Shown here one piece after another: positions 34,060 to 42,496 of a DNA stretch of 46,423 nucleotides (the stretch's first letter is position 1; every line of letters starts with the position of its first letter). The notes under the pieces were generated by a model, which did no database searches, was not told the origin of the DNA, and worked only from the letters and a program-made list of their open reading frames with translations. Made by a program: the position numbers and the translations under genes. Source of the DNA: an uncultured Lachnospiraceae bacterium. Lineage in GTDB: Bacteria; Bacillota; Clostridia; Lachnospirales; Lachnospiraceae. The stretch is from positions 1-46,423 of the forward strand of contig CALWGP010000007.1 in assembly GCA_944380095.1 (NCBI GenBank), given 5' to 3'.

Positions 34060-34985
34060 TGCAGTTTTTCACCCTTTCCTATTTTGCATCCCAGAAGGAA
34101 ATCCCTGACGGCCATCCGTTTTTTCCCTTCCAGCTGCACTTCCTTTAAAACCAGTTTCCCTTCCCCGGTATTGACCCAGACGGCGTCCTTTGTCACCCGG
34201 CTCACCGTTCCCGGCTCTGCGTCCGGGCTTTCCGGATCCGCCTTCGCCTCGCGGATTTTCAGCAGTTTCCCTTTAAGGCCCGTATAGGCCCCGGGCCAGG
34301 TATACAGTCCCCTGACCTGGCGCTCCAGTTCCTTCGCCGGACGGTTCCAGTCGATTTTCCCCATTTCCTTATGAAGCATCTTTGCATAGCAGCTGGCCGA
34401 ATCGTCCTGCTTTTCGGCGGCCAGGCTACCTTCTTCCAGCCGTTTTAAAGCCTCCACGATGAGCCGTCCGCCTACGCTGCTGAGTCTTTTGTACAGGCTT
34501 TCATCCGTCTCATCCTCTCCGATGGGGACGGCTTCTTTGAGCAGCATATCCCCGGTATCCACCCCTTCGTCCATCTGCATGATGGTCACGCCGGTTTCCT
34601 TTTCCCCGTTTAAAATCGCCCATTCAATGGGCGCTGCCCCCCGGTATTTGGGCAGCAGGGAAGCATGGATATTCAGACAGCCGTACCGGGGTATTTCAAG
34701 AATCTCCTTGGACAAAATCTGTCCGAAAGCGGCCACCACAAAGACGTCCGCTTCATATCCTTTCAGCGTTTCCACCGCTTCTTCTTTCCGGATTTTTTCC
34801 GGTGCAAAGACCGGGATGCCATATTTTTGGGCACAGGCCTTCACCGGGGTAATCTGTACCTTCCCTCCCCGGCCCCTGGGGCGGTCCGGCTGGGTCACTG
34901 CCGCAGTCACCGTATGGCCTGCCGCGATGAGGGCTTCCAGCGGTCCCACCGAAAATTCCGGCGTTCCCATATATACGATCTTCAT
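34050..34985 (-). CDS. fmt: Methionyl-tRNA formyltransferase
   Basis: 311-residue enzyme formylating initiator Met-tRNA with 10-formyl-tetrahydrofolate. It starts MKIVYMGTPEFSVGPLEAL; the catalytic part shows NIHASLLPKYRGAAPIEWAI and the Asp in EGVDTGDML, and the C-terminal tRNA-binding domain follows from about residue 205. AAAGGG lies before the ATG. It is encoded next to def, which removes the formyl group after translation. Confidence 0.97.
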   Translation of the reverse strand: MKIVYMGTPEFSVGPLEALIAAGHTVTAAVTQPDRPRGRGGKVQITPVKACAQKYGIPVFAPEKIRKEEAVETLKGYEADVFVVAAFGQILSKEILEIPRYGCLNIHASLLPKYRGAAPIEWAILNGEKETGVTIMQMDEGVDTGDMLLKEAVPIGEDETDESLYKRLSSVGGRLIVEALKRLEEGSLAAEKQDDSASCYAKMLHKEMGKIDWNRPAKELERQVRGLYTWPGAYTGLKGKLLKIREAKADPESPDAEPGTVSRVTKDAVWVNTGEGKLVLKEVQLEGKKRMAVRDFLLGCKIGKGEKLQCL

Positions 34986-35004
34986 TGCGTTTCCCTTTCC
35001 TTCT

Positions 35005-35493
35005 TTATTCCTCTTCCATGTCCGCGTAGTAGTCGTCCGTATCCATCAGGGGTCCTTCCACCTTATCCACGTAGAGCTGCCCTTCCAGATGATCCGTTTC
35101 GTGGCAGATAGCCCGGGCCAGAAGTTCCGTCCCTTCGATTTCATACTCCTGCATATTTTCGTCAAAGGCCACGGCTTTCACATAATTGGGCCGGGTCACC
35201 GTCCCGGTCTTGCCGGGCACGGACAGACAGCCTTCCCCCCCGGTCTGGGTTCCGGAAGTTTCCAGGATCCTAGGATTGATCATCACGATCGGATCCTCCC
35301 CCGTGGTATCAATGACCACGATGCGCTTTAAGATCCCCACCTGGGGCGCAGCCAGCCCTACGCCGTTTGCCTCATACATGGTTTCAAACATATCCTCGAT
35401 GAGTTCCCGGAGCCGGGGCGTCATCTCCTTTACTTCCTTACACTTTTTTGTCAGGATGGGATCCCCCATCGTTCTGATCATGCGGATTGCCAT
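35005..35493 (-). CDS. def: Peptide deformylase
   Basis: 162-residue metallohydrolase removing the N-formyl group of new proteins. All three family motifs are present: GVGLAAPQ, EGCLSVPG with the metal Cys, and HETDH with the catalytic Glu and two metal His. It resembles the type 1 class. It lies about 20 bases after priA and 19 before fmt. Confidence 0.97.
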   Translation of the reverse strand: MAIRMIRTMGDPILTKKCKEVKEMTPRLRELIEDMFETMYEANGVGLAAPQVGILKRIVVIDTTGEDPIVMINPRILETSGTQTGGEGCLSVPGKTGTVTRPNYVKAVAFDENMQEYEIEGTELLARAICHETDHLEGQLYVDKVEGPLMDTDDYYADMEEE

Positions 35494-35513
35494 TGCCGCG
35501 TACCTTCCTTTCT

Positions 35514-37769
35514 TCAGTATGTATGGACAGGGTCAAAGTCGAACTGACAGCTGCCTTTTGGCTTCTCCTGCCGGCTTCTGAGCGTCTCCACCGCATTTTT
35601 TACGGCGGTCAGCTTCCCGTAATCCCTGCTCTTGACATAAACGCCATAGCGGTAAATATCGTTGATTTTGGAAATAAAAGCGGGCGCGGGGCCGATCACG
35701 ACGGTTTTTTGCGTCCCGTCTTTTTCGTCTTCCCAGCGCTGCGCCAGCCGCCTGGCCAAAAGAGCCGCCTCCCGCGCGCCCTCCATGGCGGTTTCTTCCT
35801 GTTCACAGGCCAGCTGGATGGCCAGGATATGGGCTGCCGGCGGATAGGACATGAGCCTTCTATAGACCATCTCCTCCCGGTAAAACCCCTCGTAATCCTG
35901 CCCGGCGGCATAGCGGATGCTGTAATGGTCCGGCTGATAGGTCTGGATGACCACTTCCCCGGGCCTGCTGCCCCGCCCCGCCCGGCCCGCCGCCTGGGTC
36001 AGAAGCTGGAACGTCCTCTCCCCCGCCCGGTAGTCGCTTACGGACAGGGAAAGATCGGCGGCCAGCACGCCCACCAGCGTCACGTTGGGAAAATCATGCC
36101 CCTTTACGATCATCTGGGTGCCCACCAGGATGTCCGCTTCCCGGTTGGAAAAGGCGGACAGAATCCTTTCATAGCTGTCCTTTGTGCGGGTGGTGTCCCC
36201 GTCCATCCGAAGGACCCGGGCGTTTGGATAAAAACGTCCCAGCTGTTCCTCGATCTGCTCCGTCCCCGCTTTAAATCCCAGGATATAGGGGGACCCGCAG
36301 GAAGGGCACCGGCGCAGGGCAGGCTGCGCGTAACCGCAGTAGTGGCACACCAGCCGGCCGCCCCTGTGTTCGGACAGCGACACGTCGCAGTGGGGGCACT
36401 TACACACATAACCGCAGGCGCGGCAGGAAACAAAGCCCGCATACCCCCGGCGGTTCAAAAAGAGCATGGACTGTTCTCCCTTCTCCAGCCGCTCCCGCAG
36501 CGCATCCTGCAGCCTTCTGGAGAAAATGGTGCGGTTTCCCTCCCTTAGTTCCCTGCGCAAATCCTCCACGTAGATGCGCGGCAGGCATCCGCCGTTCATT
36601 CGCTCCTTAAGGGTAAAGAGCCGGTATTCCCCGGACTTTGCCCTGCTGTAAGCTTCCAGGGACGGGGTCGCAGACCCCATCACCACTGCCGCCCCGTTTA
36701 AGCGCGCCAGCTCCACGGCGGTTTCCCTGGCATGGTATTTGGGCATGGTCTCGCTTTTATAACTGGTTTCGTGCTCCTCGTCAATGACGATCAGGCCAAG
36801 CCTCGGAAAAGGGACAAACAGGGCGGAACGGGGGCCGATGATCACGTCGATCTGCCCGTTTCGCGCCCTGAGACACTGGTCCTGCTTTTCCCCCGGGCTT
36901 AAGGAAGAATTCATCACGGATACCCGGTCCCCGAACTTCTGGTAAATACGCAGCAGGGTCTGATAGGTGAGGGCGATTTCGGGAATCAGGAAAATCGCCT
37001 GTTTTCCCTTCTTTATCATGCCCTCGATCAGCGACAGATAAACCTCCGTTTTCCCGCTTCCCGTAATGCCGTGGATCAGGGAGGGACGAAGATCCCCTTC
37101 CTCCCATCCCTGCATCATCTGCCTTACGATCTGCTCCTGCGCGCTCGAAAGCTTCTTTCGGGCGGCCGCCGCAGGGGAAAGCTTCACCGGGTTGCGGTAG
37201 CAGTCCGCTTTTGTCACCCGGATGGCGCCGGCTGTCCCAAGGCTTTTTAATGTGGAGGCAGGGATGCAAAGCTTTTTGGTCACCAGTTCCCACGGCAGGA
37301 CCGGCTCCTCTATCAGTTCCCGCATCAGGCGCGCTTTTGCAGCCTGGTGTTTGCGTTCGTATTCCTGCAGGGCGGCCGCCGCCTCTTTGGAATCCAGCGC
37401 CAGGCATACTTCTTTTTTTTCTTTCCGCGCCACCTTCCTGCGGGCGGGCAGGACCGTCTTTAAGGCCTGGATCATGGTGGAACCATAGTGTTCCTTCATC
37501 CAGGCCGCCAGGGCGATCATCTTTTGTTCCGGCTCTTCTTCCCCCGGGAGAATGGCCGCGATCTGCTTAAGCCTGTCAGCCGGATAGGACGTTTCCCGGA
37601 CCAGCTCGGTCACATAGCCCGTGCGCAGCGTATTGCCTGCCCCGAAAGGAATCTGCACCCGCATGCCGGGCCGCAGCCGCCGCGCAATCTCTTCCGGGAT
37701 GCGATAGGTAAAAGGACGATCCACTTTTTCATGGGATATGTCCACGATCACACTCGCAAATTTCTCCAT
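35514..37769 (-). CDS. priA: Primosomal replication protein N' (PriA helicase)
   Basis: 751-residue 3'-5' DNA helicase that restarts stalled forks. The N-terminal DNA-binding domain (about 1-100) begins ASVIVDISHEKVDRPFTYRI. The helicase has Walker A GITGSGKTEVYL and the box DEEHETSYK. Eight zinc Cys lie in the CRACGYVCKCPHC and CHYCGYAQPALRRCPSC regions. Later helicase motifs include GTQMIVKGHDFPNVT and QAAGRAGRG. It lies 4 bases after murE and heads the priA-def-fmt group, a common Gram-positive order. Confidence 0.97.
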   Translation of the reverse strand: MEKFASVIVDISHEKVDRPFTYRIPEEIARRLRPGMRVQIPFGAGNTLRTGYVTELVRETSYPADRLKQIAAILPGEEEPEQKMIALAAWMKEHYGSTMIQALKTVLPARRKVARKEKKEVCLALDSKEAAAALQEYERKHQAAKARLMRELIEEPVLPWELVTKKLCIPASTLKSLGTAGAIRVTKADCYRNPVKLSPAAAARKKLSSAQEQIVRQMMQGWEEGDLRPSLIHGITGSGKTEVYLSLIEGMIKKGKQAIFLIPEIALTYQTLLRIYQKFGDRVSVMNSSLSPGEKQDQCLRARNGQIDVIIGPRSALFVPFPRLGLIVIDEEHETSYKSETMPKYHARETAVELARLNGAAVVMGSATPSLEAYSRAKSGEYRLFTLKERMNGGCLPRIYVEDLRRELREGNRTIFSRRLQDALRERLEKGEQSMLFLNRRGYAGFVSCRACGYVCKCPHCDVSLSEHRGGRLVCHYCGYAQPALRRCPSCGSPYILGFKAGTEQIEEQLGRFYPNARVLRMDGDTTRTKDSYERILSAFSNREADILVGTQMIVKGHDFPNVTLVGVLAADLSLSVSDYRAGERTFQLLTQAAGRAGRGSRPGEVVIQTYQPDHYSIRYAAGQDYEGFYREEMVYRRLMSYPPAAHILAIQLACEQEETAMEGAREAALLARRLAQRWEDEKDGTQKTVVIGPAPAFISKINDIYRYGVYVKSRDYGKLTAVKNAVETLRSRQEKPKGSCQFDFDPVHTY

Positions 37770-37773
37770 ATTT

Positions 37774-39252
37774 TCAGTTCTTATTGCCTCTTTCCCGCAA
37801 AATATCCGCCACCAGCTGCCGGTCGTCCATGGGATATTTCACGCCCCGTATTTCCTGATAATCTTCGTGCCCCTTGCCCGCCACGACAATGATGTCGCCC
37901 GGACATCCGTGTTCAATGGCATATGCAATGGCCTCTTTCCTGTCACAGATGGCAATGTAGGCGCCGTCCGTCTTTTGGATCCCCGTAACGATATCCGCGA
38001 TAATGGCCTCCGGCTCTTCAAACCTCGGGTTATCGGAAGTAATCACGGTAAAGTCCGCAAGCCTCCCGGATACCTCGCCCATTTCAAAGCGCCGCTCTCT
38101 GGAGCGGTTCCCCCCGCAGCCAAAGACGCAGACGATCCTGCCGTGCCCGTATTCTTTCAGGGTGGAAAGCAGGCTCTCAAGGGCCATGGCGTTATGGGCA
38201 TAATCGATGAGCAGGGTAAACTGATCCGACACTTTCACCGGTTCGATCCTGCCCCGTACTTTTGCCGCAAGCAGCGCCCGCCCCATATCCTCTTTGGATA
38301 CGCCGAAGTGGCGGCAAATGGCCATGGCCGTCAGGGCGTTATAAACGGAAAACCGGCCCGGCATGGAAATCTCGGCCTCCATGGAAAGCAGGCCCTCCGT
38401 GCGAAAAGCCATCCCCAGGCGTCCGCTGCGGCTGGTAAAAGTCAAATCCTTCGCCCGCAGCATGGCCTTTTCCGACAGGCCATATGTTTCCAGCTCGCAG
38501 GTATGTCCCTTTGTCACCGCCTCCCAGTGGGAATCGTCGCAGTTGACGATTCCCGTCCGGCACTGCCGGAACAAAAGTCCCTTGCACCGTAAATATTCCT
38601 CAAAACTTTTATGCTCGTTGGGCCCGATATGGTCCGGCTCCAGATTGGTAAAAATCCCGAAATCAAAGACGAATCCCTGCGTCCTGTGAAGCATCAGCGC
38701 CTGGGAAGACACTTCCATCACCACGGTGTCGCAGCCCTCCTGTACCATTTCACGGAAATATTCCTGCAGCACATAGGATTCCGGCGTGGTATTGAGGGCA
38801 TGGATATGCCTGTCGCCGATGATCGTTTCAATGGTGCCCACCAGTCCCACTTTCCGCCCGGCGTTTTCCAGAATGGACTTCACCAGATAGGTGGTGGTGG
38901 TCTTTCCCTTGGTGCCGGTAACGCCGATGGTAGTCAGTTTCCGGGCCGGATGGTCAAACCAGGCGGCGGATATAAAAGCCAGGGCGTACCGGGTATCCTC
39001 CACCCGGATCACCGTCACGCCGCTGTCTTTGGGGATCGTAACCGGCTCAGAAACCACCAGCGCATTCGCGCCGTTTTCCACGGCCTGCGCTGCCGCCGAA
39101 TGGCCGTCGAAATTGGCGCCCCGGATACAGACGAACAGGCATCCGTCCTTTACTTTCCTGGAGTCGTACACCACGGCCGTCACCGGCCGGTCCAACTCCC
39201 CCCTTTCACAGGTATAAGCCAGATTGCCCAGCAGTTCTTTCAATAACTTCAA
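37774..39252 (-). CDS. murE: UDP-MurNAc-tripeptide synthetase (meso-diaminopimelate type)
   Basis: 492-residue Mur ligase adding the third residue of the peptidoglycan stem. Motifs are YDSRKVKDGCLFVC, ATP loop GTKGKTTTTYL, TNLEPDHIGPNEH and SDNPRFEEP. The DNPR tetrapeptide is the mark of meso-diaminopimelate enzymes, so the wall is probably of the DAP type. The start is TTG at 39252, giving MKLLKELLGN, 9 bases behind AAAGGAG; the frame extends upstream without typical sequence. It stands outside the dcw cluster, with its own promoter. Confidence 0.95.
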   Translation of the reverse strand: MKLLKELLGNLAYTCERGELDRPVTAVVYDSRKVKDGCLFVCIRGANFDGHSAAAQAVENGANALVVSEPVTIPKDSGVTVIRVEDTRYALAFISAAWFDHPARKLTTIGVTGTKGKTTTTYLVKSILENAGRKVGLVGTIETIIGDRHIHALNTTPESYVLQEYFREMVQEGCDTVVMEVSSQALMLHRTQGFVFDFGIFTNLEPDHIGPNEHKSFEEYLRCKGLLFRQCRTGIVNCDDSHWEAVTKGHTCELETYGLSEKAMLRAKDLTFTSRSGRLGMAFRTEGLLSMEAEISMPGRFSVYNALTAMAICRHFGVSKEDMGRALLAAKVRGRIEPVKVSDQFTLLIDYAHNAMALESLLSTLKEYGHGRIVCVFGCGGNRSRERRFEMGEVSGRLADFTVITSDNPRFEEPEAIIADIVTGIQKTDGAYIAICDRKEAIAYAIEHGCPGDIIVVAGKGHEDYQEIRGVKYPMDDRQLVADILRERGNKN

Positions 39253-39322
39253 TCCCTGACGCTCCTTTCCGTGCCGCAACAGCCAAGACAGGCCGGCGCC
39301 ACAGCGCTTTTGATTCAGACCC

Positions 39323-39351
39323 ATCATACCACAGCGGGTTTGCTTTTTCAA
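39323..39351 (-). promoter_or_regulatory. SigA promoter of murE
   Basis: TTGAAA (39346-39351), 17 bases, TATGAT (39323-39328) on the minus strand, between smpB and murE, giving a leader of roughly 60 bases. It would serve murE and the downstream priA group. Confidence 0.75.
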
Positions 39352-39377
39352 CGCATCGCCGGTTCGGGGCCGGATCC

Positions 39378-39845
39378 CTAGTACAGGTTTTTAACCTTAA
39401 ACTCCCGTTCCACTTCCCGTCTCTGGTCCTTTTTGGCAATGTCTTCCCTCTTGTCATACAGCTTTTTGCCCCGGCATAAGCCGATTTCCATCTTCGCCCT
39501 GCCGTCCTTAAAATACACTTTCAGCGGCATGATGGTATATCCCTTTTCCCGGCATTTGGACTCCAGCTTCCTGATTTCCGCCTTGTGCATCAGAAGTTTC
39601 CGGGTGCGCAAAGGATCCTTATTAAAAATGTTTCCTTTTTCATAGGGGCTGATATTCATGCCGTACACATACAGCTCCCCGTGGTCCACCTGCACGAAAG
39701 CTTCCTTGATGCTGCATTTGCCCTGGCGCAGACTCTTGACTTCCGTCCCGGCCAGGGCCATCCCCGCCTCATACTGCTCTTCCACAAAATAGTCGTGAAA
39801 AGCCTTTTTATTGTTCGCAATCAGTTTCTGCGCTTCTTTCGCCAT
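39378..39845 (-). CDS. smpB: SsrA-binding protein SmpB
   Basis: 155-residue partner of tmRNA in ribosome rescue. It begins [20 protein letters not shown] and has the family pieces [25 protein letters not shown] and the basic tail [19 protein letters not shown]. The ATG at 39845 follows GGGAGGAC. It overlaps the rnr 3' end by 38 bases, the common rnr-smpB arrangement. No tmRNA gene is visible next to it. Confidence 0.97.
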   Translation of the reverse strand: MAKEAQKLIANNKKAFHDYFVEEQYEAGMALAGTEVKSLRQGKCSIKEAFVQVDHGELYVYGMNISPYEKGNIFNKDPLRTRKLLMHKAEIRKLESKCREKGYTIMPLKVYFKDGRAKMEIGLCRGKKLYDKREDIAKKDQRREVEREFKVKNLY

Positions 39846-41979
39846 GTCCGTCCTCCCGCTGCTCCAACGCAAATTCCACGCTCCTAGAAGACGGGTCCGC
39901 GTATACGGCGCGTACCGACACCCGCTGTCCCAGCCGGTAAGTCCGGTTCGTCCGTTCTCCCGTCAAAGCGTAATTTTTTTCATCATAGAGGAAGAAATCC
40001 TCTTCCATGCGGCCCACCGGGACCAGCCCTTCCACCGTATTGGGCAGTTCCACGTACAGCCCCCACGCGGTCACGCCGGAAATCACCGCTTCATAGTGCT
40101 GCCCCAGCCGGTCCTGCATATATTCCGCCTTCTTAAGGCGGTCCGTTTCCCGCTCTGCCTCGTCCGCCCTGCGCTGCATCTGCGAACAGTGCCGCGCCGT
40201 CTGGGGCAGGATTTCCCGGTAATGATCTGCCCGGTCTTCCTTCATCCTGCCGCGTAAAAATTCCCGGATGATCCGGTGGATCTGCAGGTCGGGATACCGG
40301 CGGATGGGCGAGGTAAAGTGGCAGTAATAGGGGGTCGCCAGGCCGAAATGTCCGGCGCATTCGGTGGAATAGACCGCCCGTTTCATGCTCCGCAAAACCA
40401 GGCGGGAAATCAACCCTTCTTCCGCCGTCCCCTGCACCTTGCCCAGAATTTTCTGAAGCTGGCCGGGATAGATTTCCCCTTCCCTGCCCTTTTTCAAATG
40501 ATATCCGAAATTCTTTAAAAAAATGTCCAGTTTTTCCATTCGCTCCGGGTCCGGTTTCTCATGCACCCGGTATACGAAAGGCACTTCCAGCCAGTAAAAG
40601 TGCTGGGCCACGGTTTCGTTTGCAGCCAGCATGAAATCCTCGATGAGCCTCGTGGCCACATTGTGCTCATAAGGCCGTATCTCTTTGGGCCTGCCATCCG
40701 GATCCAGAAAAATCCTGCATTCCGGGAAATCGAAATCCACCGCCCCCCTTTCCTGCCGTCTTTTTCGAAGGAGGGCAGACAGACGGGCCATGTCTTCGAA
40801 CATGGGGACAAAGTCCCGGTATTCTTCCCGCAGCGACTCTTCTTTATCCTCCAGGATCCGCTTTACCTGGGTATAGCTCATCCTCCTGTCCACCCGGATG
40901 ACCGACTCCACAATTTCATAGTCCGTCACAATCCCCGTTTCATCCAGTTCCATCAGGCAGGACAAAGCCAGCCTGTCCTGTCCTGCGTTCAGGGAACAGA
41001 TCCCGTTGGACAGTTCAAAGGGCAGCATGGGGATCACCCGGTCCGCCAGATAAACGCTGGTGCCCCGCTCTTTTGCCTCCCGGTCCAGGGCAGAGTTTTC
41101 CTGCACATAATTGGAGACGTCCGCGATATGGACGCCCAGATGATAGCGGCCGTTTTGCACCGTCAGGCTCACCGCGTCGTCCAAGTCCTTTGCGTCTTCC
41201 CCGTCGATGGTCACAGTCCGCACCCCGCGCAGATCCCTTCTTCCCTGCCGGTCCGCCTCCGAAACTTCCCTGGGACACCTTTCCGCCTGGGCCAGGGCCC
41301 TGGCTCCAAAAGAGTCCGTAATCCCGAAGCTGCGGACGATGGAAAGGATGTCCACCCCAGGCGCGTCGGGCGCCCCCAGTATCTCCGTGATCTCCCCTTC
41401 CGGGTTCTTCCGGCCGTCCCCGTAATCCGTAATCCGGGCCACCACTTTCATCCCGTCAAAAGCCCCGTTTCGCTTTTCTTTGGGAATAAAGATGTCTTTC
41501 CCCAGTTTCTCCGAATCCGGAAGGACAAAACCGTAGTTTGGGCTCTCCTGATACGTCCCCACCGCAAAAGTAATCCCCCGCTCCAGGATCTGTATCACCT
41601 CCGCCCGGGTCCTTTCCCCCCGCTTTTCGGGAAGGATCCGGATTCGCACCCTATCCTGGTGCAGCGCCCCGTGGACGCAGTCCTCCGGAATCAAGAAATC
41701 CCCGGTCTGTCCCTCCACGCTGACAAATCCGAATCCCCTGGAAGTAGCCAGGAAAGTCCCCTCTTCGGTCCGTTCCTGCGCAAGGGTATATCTGCCCCGT
41801 CTGGTTAAAACCACGGACCCTTCTTCCAGCAGTTCTCGAAGCACTTCCTTAAACGCTTCCCTGTCCTCCGGCTTTACCTGCATCAGGACCGCCAGCTCCT
41901 TTTCCTTCATGGGCACATATCTGGGATCTTCCAGAAGCGCCAGCACCTTTTTCTTTCTCTCCCCGAACAAACCGGCCAT
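39808..41979 (-). CDS. rnr: Ribonuclease R
   Basis: 723-residue 3'-5' exoribonuclease of the RNB family. An N-terminal winged-helix part is followed by cold-shock-like domains ([17 protein letters not shown]), the RNB catalytic domain with metal Asp in [14 protein letters not shown], and a C-terminal S1 domain from about residue 625 ([17 protein letters not shown]). It degrades structured RNA and acts with SmpB/tmRNA on defective messages. The ATG at 41979 lies behind GGGAGG. Confidence 0.97.
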   Translation of the reverse strand: MAGLFGERKKKVLALLEDPRYVPMKEKELAVLMQVKPEDREAFKEVLRELLEEGSVVLTRRGRYTLAQERTEEGTFLATSRGFGFVSVEGQTGDFLIPEDCVHGALHQDRVRIRILPEKRGERTRAEVIQILERGITFAVGTYQESPNYGFVLPDSEKLGKDIFIPKEKRNGAFDGMKVVARITDYGDGRKNPEGEITEILGAPDAPGVDILSIVRSFGITDSFGARALAQAERCPREVSEADRQGRRDLRGVRTVTIDGEDAKDLDDAVSLTVQNGRYHLGVHIADVSNYVQENSALDREAKERGTSVYLADRVIPMLPFELSNGICSLNAGQDRLALSCLMELDETGIVTDYEIVESVIRVDRRMSYTQVKRILEDKEESLREEYRDFVPMFEDMARLSALLRKRRQERGAVDFDFPECRIFLDPDGRPKEIRPYEHNVATRLIEDFMLAANETVAQHFYWLEVPFVYRVHEKPDPERMEKLDIFLKNFGYHLKKGREGEIYPGQLQKILGKVQGTAEEGLISRLVLRSMKRAVYSTECAGHFGLATPYYCHFTSPIRRYPDLQIHRIIREFLRGRMKEDRADHYREILPQTARHCSQMQRRADEAERETDRLKKAEYMQDRLGQHYEAVISGVTAWGLYVELPNTVEGLVPVGRMEEDFFLYDEKNYALTGERTNRTYRLGQRVSVRAVYADPSSRSVEFALEQREDGHGERSAETDCEQ

Positions 41980-42086
41980 AAATCCTCCCATTCCCTGATA
42001 GCACGAAGAGCTGCCGCAGCAAACGCATCGTAACGTTCGTGCAGCAGCCCCTCGCCAAGCAGGAAAACTCCGCCTTTATCCGACTC

Positions 42087-42332
42087 TTATCCCCAGATTC
42101 TGCTGATGTTTAAAATCGCAGCAATCAGGAGGAAACTGACGGCAAGCCATTTGGTCAGCTTCACCAGCAGACCCTCCATGGAACGGCCCTTGTTCTTGCC
42201 CCAGTAAGTTTCCGCAGCGCCGCTGATGGCGCCCAGGCCGGCACTCTTGCCCTCCTGCATCAGCACCAGAACCGACAGCGCTACACAAATCAGTATAAAA
42301 ATCACAGTGAGAATAATCCTGACGATCTCCAT
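42087..42332 (-). CDS. secG: Preprotein translocase subunit SecG
   Basis: 81-residue membrane protein with two helices (about 5-25 and 55-76) joined by the conserved loop MQEGKSAGLGAISGAAETYWGKNKG, seen here as QEGKSAGLGAISG and YWGKNKGR. It supports SecYEG-dependent export. The ATG at 42332 has GGAGG 8 bases upstream; a GTG three codons earlier has no room for one. secG-rnr-smpB is a standard Firmicutes order. Confidence 0.95.
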   Translation of the reverse strand: MEIVRIILTVIFILICVALSVLVLMQEGKSAGLGAISGAAETYWGKNKGRSMEGLLVKLTKWLAVSFLLIAAILNISRIWG

Positions 42333-42362
42333 CCTTAACACCTCCCAGCATTAAACATCGCT

Positions 42363-42391
42363 ATCGTACCATATTCTTCTCCACATTTCAA
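42363..42391 (-). promoter_or_regulatory. SigA promoter of secG-rnr-smpB
   Basis: TTGAAA (42386-42391), 17 bases, TACGAT (42363-42368) on the minus strand, 30 bases before the secG ATG and just after the terminator of the opp operon. Confidence 0.75.
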
Positions 42392-42415
42392 GAAAAAATT
42401 CGGCAAAAAAGCCTG

Positions 42416-42457
42416 CAAAAAGGAGCCATTGCACAGCGCAAGCCGTACAATGACTCC
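42416..42457 (-). terminator. Intrinsic terminator of the opp operon
   Basis: Stem GGAGTCATTG/CAATGGCTCC (one T-G pair; 42448-42457 and 42422-42431) with a 16-base loop, then TTTTT on the minus strand, about 40 bases after the binding-protein stop. Confidence 0.88.
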
Positions 42458-42496
42458 CCTTATGTCTTTTCTTTTTCGACCTTTTACAAAATCCGA

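Noticed and set aside
39253..39377. A tmRNA (ssrA) gene next to smpB
   Set aside because: The gap is only 125 bases, holds the murE promoter, and shows neither a tRNA-like end nor a tag-peptide frame.
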